A DNA stretch of 64,000 bases, taken from Microbacterium sp. ProA8 (GTDB taxonomy: Bacteria; Actinomycetota; Actinomycetes; Actinomycetales; Microbacteriaceae). A program made the position numbers and the translations under genes. Below are positions 56,134 through 63,812 of the stretch, piece after piece; position 1 is the first letter of the stretch; each line of letters opens with the position of its first letter. Under the pieces are notes generated by a model. That model worked only from the letters and a program-made list of their open reading frames with translations. It did no database searches and was not told where the DNA came from. The stretch covers positions 558,001 through 622,000 of the forward strand of contig NZ_CP157000.1 in assembly GCF_039905635.1 (NCBI RefSeq), in the 5' to 3' direction.

Positions 56134-57465
56134 ATGACAACCCGAGCAATCACCAGTGCCGCCAGGTCTGCGGCGCGGCGAGGCGCACTCACCGCGGGGG
56201 CTTTCCTCGCGGTCGGCAGCCTCGCTGTCCTCACCGGCTGTTCCGGCGGAGGCGCCGAGCCCGCAGCTACGGCGGACCCGGACGAGAAGGTCACCCTCAA
56301 CTTCGCATGGTGGGGCGATGCCAGCCGCGCGGAGCGGTACGAGGCGGCGATCGACCTCTTCGAGGAGCAGAACCCGAACATCACCATCCAGACCAGCTTC
56401 GCGAGCTTCGGCGACTACTGGACGGCGCGCAACACCGAGGCTGCGAGCCGAACCCTTCCCGACGTGTTCCAGATGGACCTCGCCTACCTCGCCGAGTACG
56501 GCGGGTTCGGCCATGTGCTGCCCCTCGACGAGTACCTCGGCGAGACCATCGCGACAGACGGCATCGAGACGTCGCTCGTCGAGGCGGGCGCCGTCGACGA
56601 CCAGATCTTCGGCCTCGCATCGTCGAGCAGCACGCTCGCGACGCTCTTCAACGGCCCGCTGCTGGAGGAGTTGGGCGTCGAGGTGCCCGAGGGACAGCTG
56701 ACGTGGGACGAGTACGACGACCTTCTGGCGGAGGTGTCCGCCGCCGGGGCCTCCGGCGACCCGGTGGTGTACGGATCGCTGGACTACACCCAGTACTTCT
56801 GGCTGTTCCAGATCTGGCTCGGGCAGCAGGGGCTGTCGTTCATCGAAGACGGTGAGCTCGGCTTCGACCAGGAGGATCTGGCCGACTGGTGGTCGCGCAG
56901 CGCCACGATCCACGAGTCGAGCGGCGCGATGCCGGCCGAGCGGCAGGCCCAGTTCGAGGGCGTCGACGCGCTCGGCGCCGCCGAGATCGCGAGCGACATC
57001 AGCTGGGCGAACTTCCTCCCCCGCTTCAGCGAAGGCCCGGCGGCGCCCGAGCTCTCGCTCGCGATGCCGCCGTACGACGACGAAGACAACACGGGCATGT
57101 TCCTCAAGCCCGGGCTCATGCTGTCGATCGGCACCAACAGCGAGCACCCCGCACAGGCGGCCGCGTTCATCGACTTCCTGGTGAATGATCCGGAGGTCGG
57201 CGCGATCTTCGGGATGTCGCGGGGCGTGCCGGCCTCCGCGACCGCAGCCGAGGGCATCGAGGCCAGCGGGCTGGACGAGCAGATCCTCGCGTACCAGGAC
57301 TCGGTGGCCGACAAGCTCGACGGGCAGGCGCCGCCCGCCGTCCAGGGGCTGGGCACGCTCGAGCAGACGTTCGTGGCGATCAGCCAGGACGTCGCGTATG
57401 GGGCGGCCACGCCCGCCGAGGCCGCCGAGCGCTGGTTCGGCGAGGCCGAGAACGCACTGAAGTGA
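56134..57465 (+). CDS. ABC sugar-binding lipoprotein
   Basis: 443 residues with lipobox VLTGC (Cys36) after a Tat-like Arg-containing, Ala-rich signal. Family 1 solute-binding fold, closely paralogous to the lipoprotein at 46.3 kb. It heads an operon with two permeases and a YesL-like protein. AAGGAGG precedes ATG 56134, and the 17-bp box lies upstream. A 14-bp hairpin after the stop probably makes this protein more abundant than the permeases. Confidence 0.92.
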   Translation: MTTRAITSAARSAARRGALTAGAFLAVGSLAVLTGCSGGGAEPAATADPDEKVTLNFAWWGDASRAERYEAAIDLFEEQNPNITIQTSFASFGDYWTARNTEAASRTLPDVFQMDLAYLAEYGGFGHVLPLDEYLGETIATDGIETSLVEAGAVDDQIFGLASSSSTLATLFNGPLLEELGVEVPEGQLTWDEYDDLLAEVSAAGASGDPVVYGSLDYTQYFWLFQIWLGQQGLSFIEDGELGFDQEDLADWWSRSATIHESSGAMPAERQAQFEGVDALGAAEIASDISWANFLPRFSEGPAAPELSLAMPPYDDEDNTGMFLKPGLMLSIGTNSEHPAQAAAFIDFLVNDPEVGAIFGMSRGVPASATAAEGIEASGLDEQILAYQDSVADKLDGQAPPAVQGLGTLEQTFVAISQDVAYGAATPAEAAERWFGEAENALK

Positions 57466-57472
57466 CCGCGAC

Positions 57473-57504
57473 GCGGGCGGCGTGCACGGATGCACGCCGC
57501 CCGC
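57473..57504 (+). terminator. 14-bp intra-operon hairpin
   Basis: GCGGGCGGCGTGCA (57473-57486) pairs perfectly with TGCACGCCGCCCGC (57491-57504) around CGGA, between binding protein and first permease. No T-run follows, so it may be a partial terminator or a 3' stabiliser for the upstream message. Confidence 0.65.
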
Positions 57505-57526
57505 GCCACCCGGGAGAGGCAACGCC

Positions 57527-58489
57527 ATGACCGTCGACACACTCGCTCCACCGGCACCGCCGGAACAGGTGACACCCCCTCCGACGCCACGCCGGCACCG
57601 ACGGCGGTGGGAGGACATCCGCGCAGGGTACGTCTTCCTGGCGCCGTGGCTCATCGGCTTCCTCGTCCTGACGGCAGGGCCGATGGTGGCGTCGCTGTAC
57701 CTCGCCTTCACCGACTACAACCTGTTCAGCCCGCCCCAGTGGGTCGGGTTCGACAACTTCGTGCGGCTGTGGAGCGATCCCGACTACCTGCAGGCCTGGA
57801 AGGTCACGGCTGTCTACGTGCTCGTCGGCACGCCGCTGAAGCTCGCGGCGGCGCTCGGGGTCGCCCTCATCCTCAACGCGGCGTTCCGGGGCAGCGGGTT
57901 CTACCGGTCCGCGTTCTACCTGCCCTCGCTGGTCGGGGCATCCGTGTCGATCGCCGTCGTCTGGAAGGCCATGTTCATCGACGACGGCCCGGTCGACAGC
58001 ATCCAGCAGTTCTTCGGCTTCCCGGCCGGCGGCTGGGTGGGCGATCCGGACAAGACCATGCCGATGCTCATCCTGCTGGCCGTATGGCAGTTCGGCGCTC
58101 CCATGGTGATCTTCCTCGCCGGTCTCAAGCAGGTGCCCCACGAGCTGTACGAGGCGGCGTCCGTCGACGGCGCCGGACCGATCCGGAAGTTCCGGGCGAT
58201 CACGATCCCGATGCTCTCGCCCGTCATCTTCTTCAACCTGCTGCTCGAGACGATCAACGCCTTCCAGGTGTTCGCCTCCGCCTTCATCATCTCGGGCGGA
58301 ACAGGCGGGCCCGCGCGCTCGACGCTCTTCTACACCCTGTACCTCTACTTCCGCGGATTCCGCGACTTCCAGATGGGATACGCATCGGCCATGGCCTGGA
58401 TCCTGGTGCTCGTGATCGCCTTCATCACGGTGATCTTCTTCCGCAGCTCCAAACTCTGGGTCCACTACGCAGGAGATGAAGGACGATGA
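57527..58489 (+). CDS. carbohydrate ABC transporter permease (MalF/UgpA type)
   Basis: 320 residues with about six spans (first: GYVFLAPWLIGFLVLTAGP) and the EAA loop ELYEAASVDGAGPIRKFRAI. A Pro-rich N-terminal tail precedes the first span. GGGAGAGG lies before the ATG. It overlaps the second permease (ATGA). It resembles LplB/YesP-type permeases of pectin-derived oligosaccharide importers. No ATPase gene is nearby. Confidence 0.93.
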   Translation: MTVDTLAPPAPPEQVTPPPTPRRHRRRWEDIRAGYVFLAPWLIGFLVLTAGPMVASLYLAFTDYNLFSPPQWVGFDNFVRLWSDPDYLQAWKVTAVYVLVGTPLKLAAALGVALILNAAFRGSGFYRSAFYLPSLVGASVSIAVVWKAMFIDDGPVDSIQQFFGFPAGGWVGDPDKTMPMLILLAVWQFGAPMVIFLAGLKQVPHELYEAASVDGAGPIRKFRAITIPMLSPVIFFNLLLETINAFQVFASAFIISGGTGGPARSTLFYTLYLYFRGFRDFQMGYASAMAWILVLVIAFITVIFFRSSKLWVHYAGDEGR

Positions 58490-59382
58490 GCGCGACGCAG
58501 CTGCTCGTGACCGCCGATCGCGGCCGACCCCGCTCCCGTGACCGGCGCCGGTGGACGCTCAAGGAGCTGGTGTTCCACGTCATCGTGCTGGCGATCCTCG
58601 CGGTCATCCTGTACCCCGTGGCGTGGATGCTGCTGTCGACCCTCAAGCCGTCGTCGCAGATCGTCGGCAACGCCCAGCTCCTGCCGCGCGAGCTCACGAC
58701 GGCGAACTACGAAACGGCGCTCAGCGGGATCGGCGGCGTCTCGTTCTGGACGTTCTTCCAGAACTCGACGATCCTCGCCGTGCTGTCGGTGATCGGGGTC
58801 GTCCTGTCGTCCGCGCTCGCCGCGTACGCCTTCGCGCGGATCGACTTCCCGGGCCGCGCCGCGTACTTCGGCCTGATGATCGGGACGCTGCTCCTGCCGT
58901 TCCACGTCGTGATCATCCCGCAGTACATCATGTTCAACGCGTTCGGCATGGTGAACACGTTCACGCCGCTCCTGCTCGGCAAGTTCCTGGCAACGGAGGC
59001 GTTCTTCGTCTTCCTCATGGTGCAGTTCATGAGGGGCCTCCCGCGCGAGCTCGACGAAGCCGCCCGCATCGACGGCGCGGGCCACTACCGCACGTTCTGG
59101 TCGATCATGCTGCCACTGCTGAAGCCCGCGCTGGTGACGAGCGCGATCTTCACATTCATCTGGACGTGGAACGACTTCTTCGGTCCGTTGCTGTACCTGA
59201 AGGATCCGGACCTCTACACGCTTCCGATCGCGCTGCGGCTGTTCGTCGATCAGAGCTCGTCGGCTGACTACGGCGGGCAGATGGCGATGGCGGTGCTGGC
59301 CCTGATCCCGGTCTTCCTCTTCTTCCTCATCTTCCAGCGGTATCTCGTCGACGGCGTCGCCACACAGGGGCTGAAGGGCTGA
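58486..59382 (+). CDS. carbohydrate ABC transporter permease (MalG/YesQ type)
   Basis: 298 residues, about six spans, with the EAA loop ELDEAARIDGAGHYRTFWSI and the C-terminal VDGVATQGLKG typical of MalG/YesQ permeases. The ATG overlaps the previous stop. It pairs with the preceding permease. Confidence 0.93.
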   Translation: MSATQLLVTADRGRPRSRDRRRWTLKELVFHVIVLAILAVILYPVAWMLLSTLKPSSQIVGNAQLLPRELTTANYETALSGIGGVSFWTFFQNSTILAVLSVIGVVLSSALAAYAFARIDFPGRAAYFGLMIGTLLLPFHVVIIPQYIMFNAFGMVNTFTPLLLGKFLATEAFFVFLMVQFMRGLPRELDEAARIDGAGHYRTFWSIMLPLLKPALVTSAIFTFIWTWNDFFGPLLYLKDPDLYTLPIALRLFVDQSSSADYGGQMAMAVLALIPVFLFFLIFQRYLVDGVATQGLKG

Positions 59383-59386
59383 TGCG

Positions 59387-60016
59387 ATGACCTCCACCAG
59401 AGCTGTTCCGCCCGCCGCCGGCAGGCGCACGCCGCCCACCGGGGCGCAGCGCGTCGCAGCGGCCATGTCGAGCCGCGGCCTGGCGCTCTTCTCCGAGACG
59501 ATCGTCGTCAGCCTCGCGGTCGCCGTGCTCGCGATTCCCGCCGTCACGGCACTGCCGGCCCTGGCCGCCGGTGCGGCGCACTTCCGCCGCCACGTCGAGG
59601 GGGAGGCGGACTCGCTCGCCGAGCTCGGACGCGACTTCCTTCGGGCGCTCCGGCGCGGCTGGCTGTGGGGTCTCATCGCGGCCGCCGGATTCGCGGCGAT
59701 CTCGGCGACCCTCACCAGTCCGATGATCTCGGCGATGCCAGGTGGGGAGGCGTTCCGCTGGGCGTCCGGCCTGCTCGGCGCGGGAGGCGCCGTCGTCCTT
59801 CTTCGTGCGACGGCGCGCTGGAGGCCGTCGTCATCCTGGAGCGCCCTCATCCGCGATGCTGCCGGCGAATCGGCGCGCGACATCACGGGCTCGCTGCTGC
59901 TGCTGCTCGCTCTCGCCCTCACGGGAGTCGTCGTCTGGATGTTCGCACCGCTCGTCGTCCTGGTGCCCGGAATGCTCGTCCTCGCTGCCCGTGCGGTCGT
60001 CGCCCGTTCCCACTGA
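59387..60016 (+). CDS. YesL-like DUF624 membrane protein
   Basis: 209 residues with about four to five spans (for example ETIVVSLAVAVLAIPAVTAL). DUF624 proteins such as B. subtilis YesL lie in rhamnogalacturonan and related carbohydrate operons beside YesOPQ-type ABC permeases, exactly as here, although their function is unproven. The ATG follows the second permease by four bases. The last bases overlap nothing convincing; the truncated LacI gene starts 28 bases later. Confidence 0.8.
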   Translation: MTSTRAVPPAAGRRTPPTGAQRVAAAMSSRGLALFSETIVVSLAVAVLAIPAVTALPALAAGAAHFRRHVEGEADSLAELGRDFLRALRRGWLWGLIAAAGFAAISATLTSPMISAMPGGEAFRWASGLLGAGGAVVLLRATARWRPSSSWSALIRDAAGESARDITGSLLLLLALALTGVVVWMFAPLVVLVPGMLVLAARAVVARSH

Positions 60017-60044
60017 CGATCGGCCGTCGCCGGCGTCCGCCGAG

Positions 60045-60590
60045 GTGACGCTCGAGGACGTCGCGCGCGCAGCCGGTGTGTCGCAGTCGACCGCTTCGCG
60101 GGTGCTCAACGGCTCTGCACGGCGGGTCCTGCCCGAGAACGAGTCGCGCGTGCGCGCAGCAGCAGCGCGTCTCGGGTACGTGGTGGACCTCCGCGCGCAG
60201 GCCACAGCGGGTCGCCTGTCCAACGCCGCGATGGTCGTGGTGGACTCGTTGCGGGATCCCGTCGCGATGCAGATCGCGGCGGGCCTCTACGCGCAGGCGG
60301 ACATCGAGGGCTACGCGGTCTCGGTGACCGCTTCCCGTCTCGACGGCGCGCGGGGTGCCGACCTGGTGAGGATGCTGCGTGGACAGCGACCGCGCGTGAT
60401 CTTCGTCGTGGCGCCTCGAGGCACCGCCATCGCCCGCTGTGTCCGGCAGGAGCTTGCGCTCTACCGTGCCCACGGCGGCCTTCCCGTCGTGATCGGAGAG
60501 GACGATGCCACCGCCGACCTCGGCGATGCGGATGCCGCATTCGCCCGCGGGCGAGAAGCGGCCGCGCGGACGCTCGCCGTCGGGCACTGA
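60045..60590 (+). pseudogene. truncated LacI-family regulator
   Basis: The frame encodes a LacI headpiece (VTLEDVARAAGVSQSTASRV) and hinge, then about 130 residues of the effector domain, stopping at ARTLAVGH where full-length proteins continue for about 150 more residues. No continuation is visible in other frames; a regulatory box follows at once. GTG 60045 is the likely start, GTG 59991 an alternative. It may be a decayed copy or a short DNA-binding protein that still acts as a dominant competitor. Confidence 0.65.
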
Positions 60591-60603
60591 CCGATTTTGT
60601 CCG
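60587..60603 (+). promoter_or_regulatory. 17-bp regulon box, copy C
   Basis: CTGACCGATTTTGTCCG lies 89 bases upstream of the lyase gene. A -10-like TAGTTT (60632-60637) follows 29 bases later, the same spacing as at copy B, again without a good -35. Confidence 0.7.
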
Positions 60604-60691
60604 ATTGATCAGCGCGGCCGACGGGCGCGCCTAGTTTCGGTGTCGGTCGGGGCCAGCGACGGCTCCGCGGATTCATCGAGGAGTCATCGCC

Positions 60692-63436
60692 ATGGACATC
60701 AGTCGTCGAACACTGCTGCAGTCGACGGTCGCCGCCGGGGTCGCCGCCGCTTTCGCGTCGGGATCGCCCTCCGCCGCCGGCGCCGCACCCGTCGTGCGCG
60801 GCGCCTTCGGGCAGCCCGTCGCGCAGGCCCTGACCGGGCACGGCCCGATCCCCCTCAGCTGGCTGGAAGGCGGCACCCCCGCCCAGCTCGTGGCGGGCAC
60901 CACGTGGGGCGTGCCCTGGCCGCGCGGCGCGCTCAACCCGGATCAGGCCTTCGCCCTGGTCTCGCAGACCGGCGAGTCCGTGCCGGTGCAGAGCTGGCCC
61001 ACGGGCTGGTGGCCCGACGGGTCCGTGAAGTGGACGGCCCACGCGGTCAGCGGTGCCTCCGGCCGTGCTGCGGGCTACACACTGCAGCCGGGCACGCCTG
61101 CAGCACCGGCATCCGCCATCACGATCGACGACAACCCGGGCCGCGTGATCGTCGACACCGGGGTCGTCCGCGTCGAGTTCCCGAAGCAGGGGCCGAACCT
61201 CATCGCGGCCATCCGGCGCGGCGACGCGGTCATCGCGCAGGACGGCCGCCTGGTCGCCTCGCGGCAGGACGGCCCCGACACCGACGGCGCCGAGAAGGTC
61301 GCCCGCGAATGGTTCAAGAGCGAGGTGTCCGAGGTGAAGGTCGAGCAGGCGGGCCCGGTCCGCGCGGTGGTGCGCGTCACCGGCAGCCACCGGAAGGGAA
61401 ACCGCAGCTGGCTGCCGTTCGACGTCCGCTTCTACCTGTATGCCGGGTCGGATGGCGTCCGCGTCGTGCACAGCTTCGTCTTCGACGGCGACGAGAACGC
61501 GGACTTCCTCACCGGCCTCGGCTTCCGCTTCTCGGTGCCGCTGTCGGCGCAGCTGCACGACCGGCACATCCGGTTCGCGGGCGAGGGTGCCGGCGTCCTC
61601 GGGGAAGCGGTCCGGGGCATCACCGGCCTCCGGCGCGATCCGGGCGCAGCGGCGCGCGCCGCGCAGATCGCCGGCACGTGGACGCCGGATCCGGCGACGT
61701 GGGACCAGCGGGTGACGAGCCGGCTTCAGTGGATCCCCGCGTGGGGCGACTACAGCCTCAGTCAGCTGACGGCGCAGGGCTTCGAGATCCGCAAGCGCAC
61801 CTCGTCGGGGCACTCCTGGATCCGCGTCGACTCCGGGCGGCGCGCGCGCGGTCTCGCGTACGTGGGCAGCCCCGCCGGCGGCCTGGCGTTCGGCATGCGC
61901 AACTTCTGGCAGCTGCACCCCACCGAACTCGAGATCTCGGGCGCGGGCACCGATGTCGCCACCGCGACGACCTGGATGTGGTCGCCGAAGGCGGACGCGA
62001 TGGACCTGCGGTTCTACCACGACGGACTGGGGCAGGACACGTACCCCGAGCAGCTCGACGCCCTCGAGATCACCTACGAGGACTACGAGCCGGGCTTCGG
62101 GTCGCCGTACGGCACGGCCCGCACCACCGAGCTGAGCTTCTGGGCCCTGGGCGCCACCCCGACGGCCGCGGACTTCAGTGCGCTCGCCGACGCCAATGCG
62201 ACGCCGCCGCTGCTGGTGAGCTCTCCCGAGCACAACCACTCCGCCGGCGTGTTCGGCGCGTGGGCGCCGGTGGACCGGTCGAACCTCGCGAAGGTCGCCA
62301 TCGAGGACAAGCTCGCGTTCATGCACCAGCATTACGTCGAGCAGGTCGACCAGCGCTCCTGGTACGGATTCTGGGACTATGGCGACGTCATCCACGAGTA
62401 CGACCGCGACCGGCACGTCTGGCGGTACGACATCGGCGGCTACGCCTGGGACAACTCGGAGCTGAGCACCGATATGTGGCTCTGGTACCACTACCTGCGG
62501 ACAGGGGATGCCACGGCCTTCCGCTTCGCCGAGGCGATGACGCGGCACACCGGCGAAGTCGACGTCTACCACCTGGGCAAGTTCCGCGACCTGGGCACCC
62601 GGCACGGAATCATGCACTGGGGCGACAGTGCGAAGCAGCAGCGCATCAGCAACGCCGGGTACCGCCGCTTCTACTACTTCCTCACTGCGGACGAGCGGGT
62701 GGGCGACCTGATGCGCGACCTCGTCGACGCCGACAAGACCTTCATGGTGCTCGACCCGATCCGCAAGATCCGCACGGACGTGTACGACCCGCAGCCCGAC
62801 GCGCTCGCGGTGGGCACCACGACCGACTGGGGTGCCCTGGCGCTGGCGTGGCTCGCGGAATGGGAGCGCAACGGCGACCCGCTCGCACAGGCGAAGCTCA
62901 TCAACGGCGCGAAGACGATCGCGGCCCTTCCGAACGGATGGGCACAGGGCGGCAGCATCCGGTACAACCTCGCGGACGGCACGTTCAGCGGACCGAGCGA
63001 GCAGAGCGTCTCGGTGGGCTCGCTCGGCTCGGTCTTCGGCCTGATCGAGCTCATGACCGAGCTGATCGAGCTCATCGACGACCCGGAGGTGACCGAGCAG
63101 TGGGTGACGTTCTGCCGCCTCTACAACGGCACATCCGCGGAACAGCGGGAGGCCACGGGCGTCTCGTGGGGGAGTCAGAACCTGCGCCAGGCGTACTCGC
63201 GGGCGACGGCGTACGCGGCGCACCGGCTCGGCGACGTCACCCTCGCGCAGCGCGCGTGGCGCGAGTTCCGCACCGGGCACGCCGGCTACCCCGAGAGCCT
63301 GGCGTTCACGGCGACGCGCATCGATGGACCCGCCGTGCTCAATCCGGTCGACGAGGCGCCGTTCAGCACCAACGCCAGCGCCCAGTACGGCCTGGCCGCG
63401 ATCCAGAACCTCGCACTCGTCGGCGACCACATCTGA
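60692..63436 (+). CDS. Tat-exported exo-rhamnogalacturonan lyase-like protein (PL26/PcRGLX type)
   Basis: 914 residues. A Tat signal (SRRTLLQ, residues 4-10, then an Ala-rich hydrophobic stretch to about 32) directs export of the folded protein. The mature part matches the multi-domain layout of exo-rhamnogalacturonan lyases: an N-terminal beta barrel-like domain (IPLSWLEGGTPAQLVAGTTW, then QSWPTGWWPDGSVKW), a middle beta domain, and a large alpha/alpha toroid (for example YGFWDYGDVIHEYDRDRHVW, IMHWGDSAKQQRI). Related fungal PcRGLX cleaves rhamnogalacturonan I from its chain end. The family assignment is from recalled motifs; catalytic residues were not mapped. GAGGAG precedes ATG 60692. Followed 13 bases later by tatA. 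Confidence 0.82.
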   Translation: MDISRRTLLQSTVAAGVAAAFASGSPSAAGAAPVVRGAFGQPVAQALTGHGPIPLSWLEGGTPAQLVAGTTWGVPWPRGALNPDQAFALVSQTGESVPVQSWPTGWWPDGSVKWTAHAVSGASGRAAGYTLQPGTPAAPASAITIDDNPGRVIVDTGVVRVEFPKQGPNLIAAIRRGDAVIAQDGRLVASRQDGPDTDGAEKVAREWFKSEVSEVKVEQAGPVRAVVRVTGSHRKGNRSWLPFDVRFYLYAGSDGVRVVHSFVFDGDENADFLTGLGFRFSVPLSAQLHDRHIRFAGEGAGVLGEAVRGITGLRRDPGAAARAAQIAGTWTPDPATWDQRVTSRLQWIPAWGDYSLSQLTAQGFEIRKRTSSGHSWIRVDSGRRARGLAYVGSPAGGLAFGMRNFWQLHPTELEISGAGTDVATATTWMWSPKADAMDLRFYHDGLGQDTYPEQLDALEITYEDYEPGFGSPYGTARTTELSFWALGATPTAADFSALADANATPPLLVSSPEHNHSAGVFGAWAPVDRSNLAKVAIEDKLAFMHQHYVEQVDQRSWYGFWDYGDVIHEYDRDRHVWRYDIGGYAWDNSELSTDMWLWYHYLRTGDATAFRFAEAMTRHTGEVDVYHLGKFRDLGTRHGIMHWGDSAKQQRISNAGYRRFYYFLTADERVGDLMRDLVDADKTFMVLDPIRKIRTDVYDPQPDALAVGTTTDWGALALAWLAEWERNGDPLAQAKLINGAKTIAALPNGWAQGGSIRYNLADGTFSGPSEQSVSVGSLGSVFGLIELMTELIELIDDPEVTEQWVTFCRLYNGTSAEQREATGVSWGSQNLRQAYSRATAYAAHRLGDVTLAQRAWREFRTGHAGYPESLAFTATRIDGPAVLNPVDEAPFSTNASAQYGLAAIQNLALVGDHI

Positions 63437-63449
63437 TGGGGGAGTGACC

Positions 63450-63632
63450 ATGCTCGCGAACATCAGCGGAATGCACCTGATCCTGCTGCTCGTCGTCATC
63501 CTGCTGGTCTTCGGAGCGGCGCGGCTTCCGGCGCTGGCCAAGGGCGTCGGCCAGTCGGTGCGCATCCTGAAGACCGAGACGAAGGACCTCGCCGACTCGT
63601 CGGGGAGCGATGCCTCGCGCCGGGAGGGCTGA
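63450..63632 (+). CDS. tatA: TatA/E-type protein translocase subunit
   Basis: 60 residues: a single hydrophobic helix (about 7-23, GMHLILLLVVILLVFGAARL), the TatA hinge FGAARLPALAKGVGQSVRIL and a charged tail. TatA multimers form the translocation pore for folded Tat substrates. ATG 63450 follows GGGGGAG. It begins 13 bases after the stop of the Tat-exported lyase and is followed by a terminator, so it looks like a dedicated helper for that substrate in addition to any housekeeping tatA. Confidence 0.88.
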   Translation: MLANISGMHLILLLVVILLVFGAARLPALAKGVGQSVRILKTETKDLADSSGSDASRREG

Positions 63633-63666
63633 CGGCCAGGGCCGCCGTGAGTGGCACTGACGCGCG

Positions 63667-63701
63667 GAATCCGGATGCCGATGCCCTCGGCATCCGGATT
63701 C
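63667..63701. terminator. terminator, 15-bp perfect stem
   Basis: GAATCCGGATGCCGA (63667-63681) pairs with TCGGCATCCGGATTC (63687-63701) around TGCCC, after tatA. It should end the lyase-tatA transcript. Confidence 0.78.
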
Positions 63702-63812
63702 GCTCGCCGCTCGCTCGATCGTCGAAGCGCATAACTTCCGCGTGGAGGTTTCTGCTACTCTGACTGCGGGCGACATCGGATGCCCCGCTCTGCGTACGAA
63801 AGGAAGGTCGAC

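Noticed and set aside
60461..63565. Very long open frame on the strand opposite the lyase gene (over 1000 codons)
   Set aside because: It is the mirror frame of a well-supported gene in high-GC DNA; its product is Arg/Gly/Pro-rich with no domain, and no ribosome-binding site is present.
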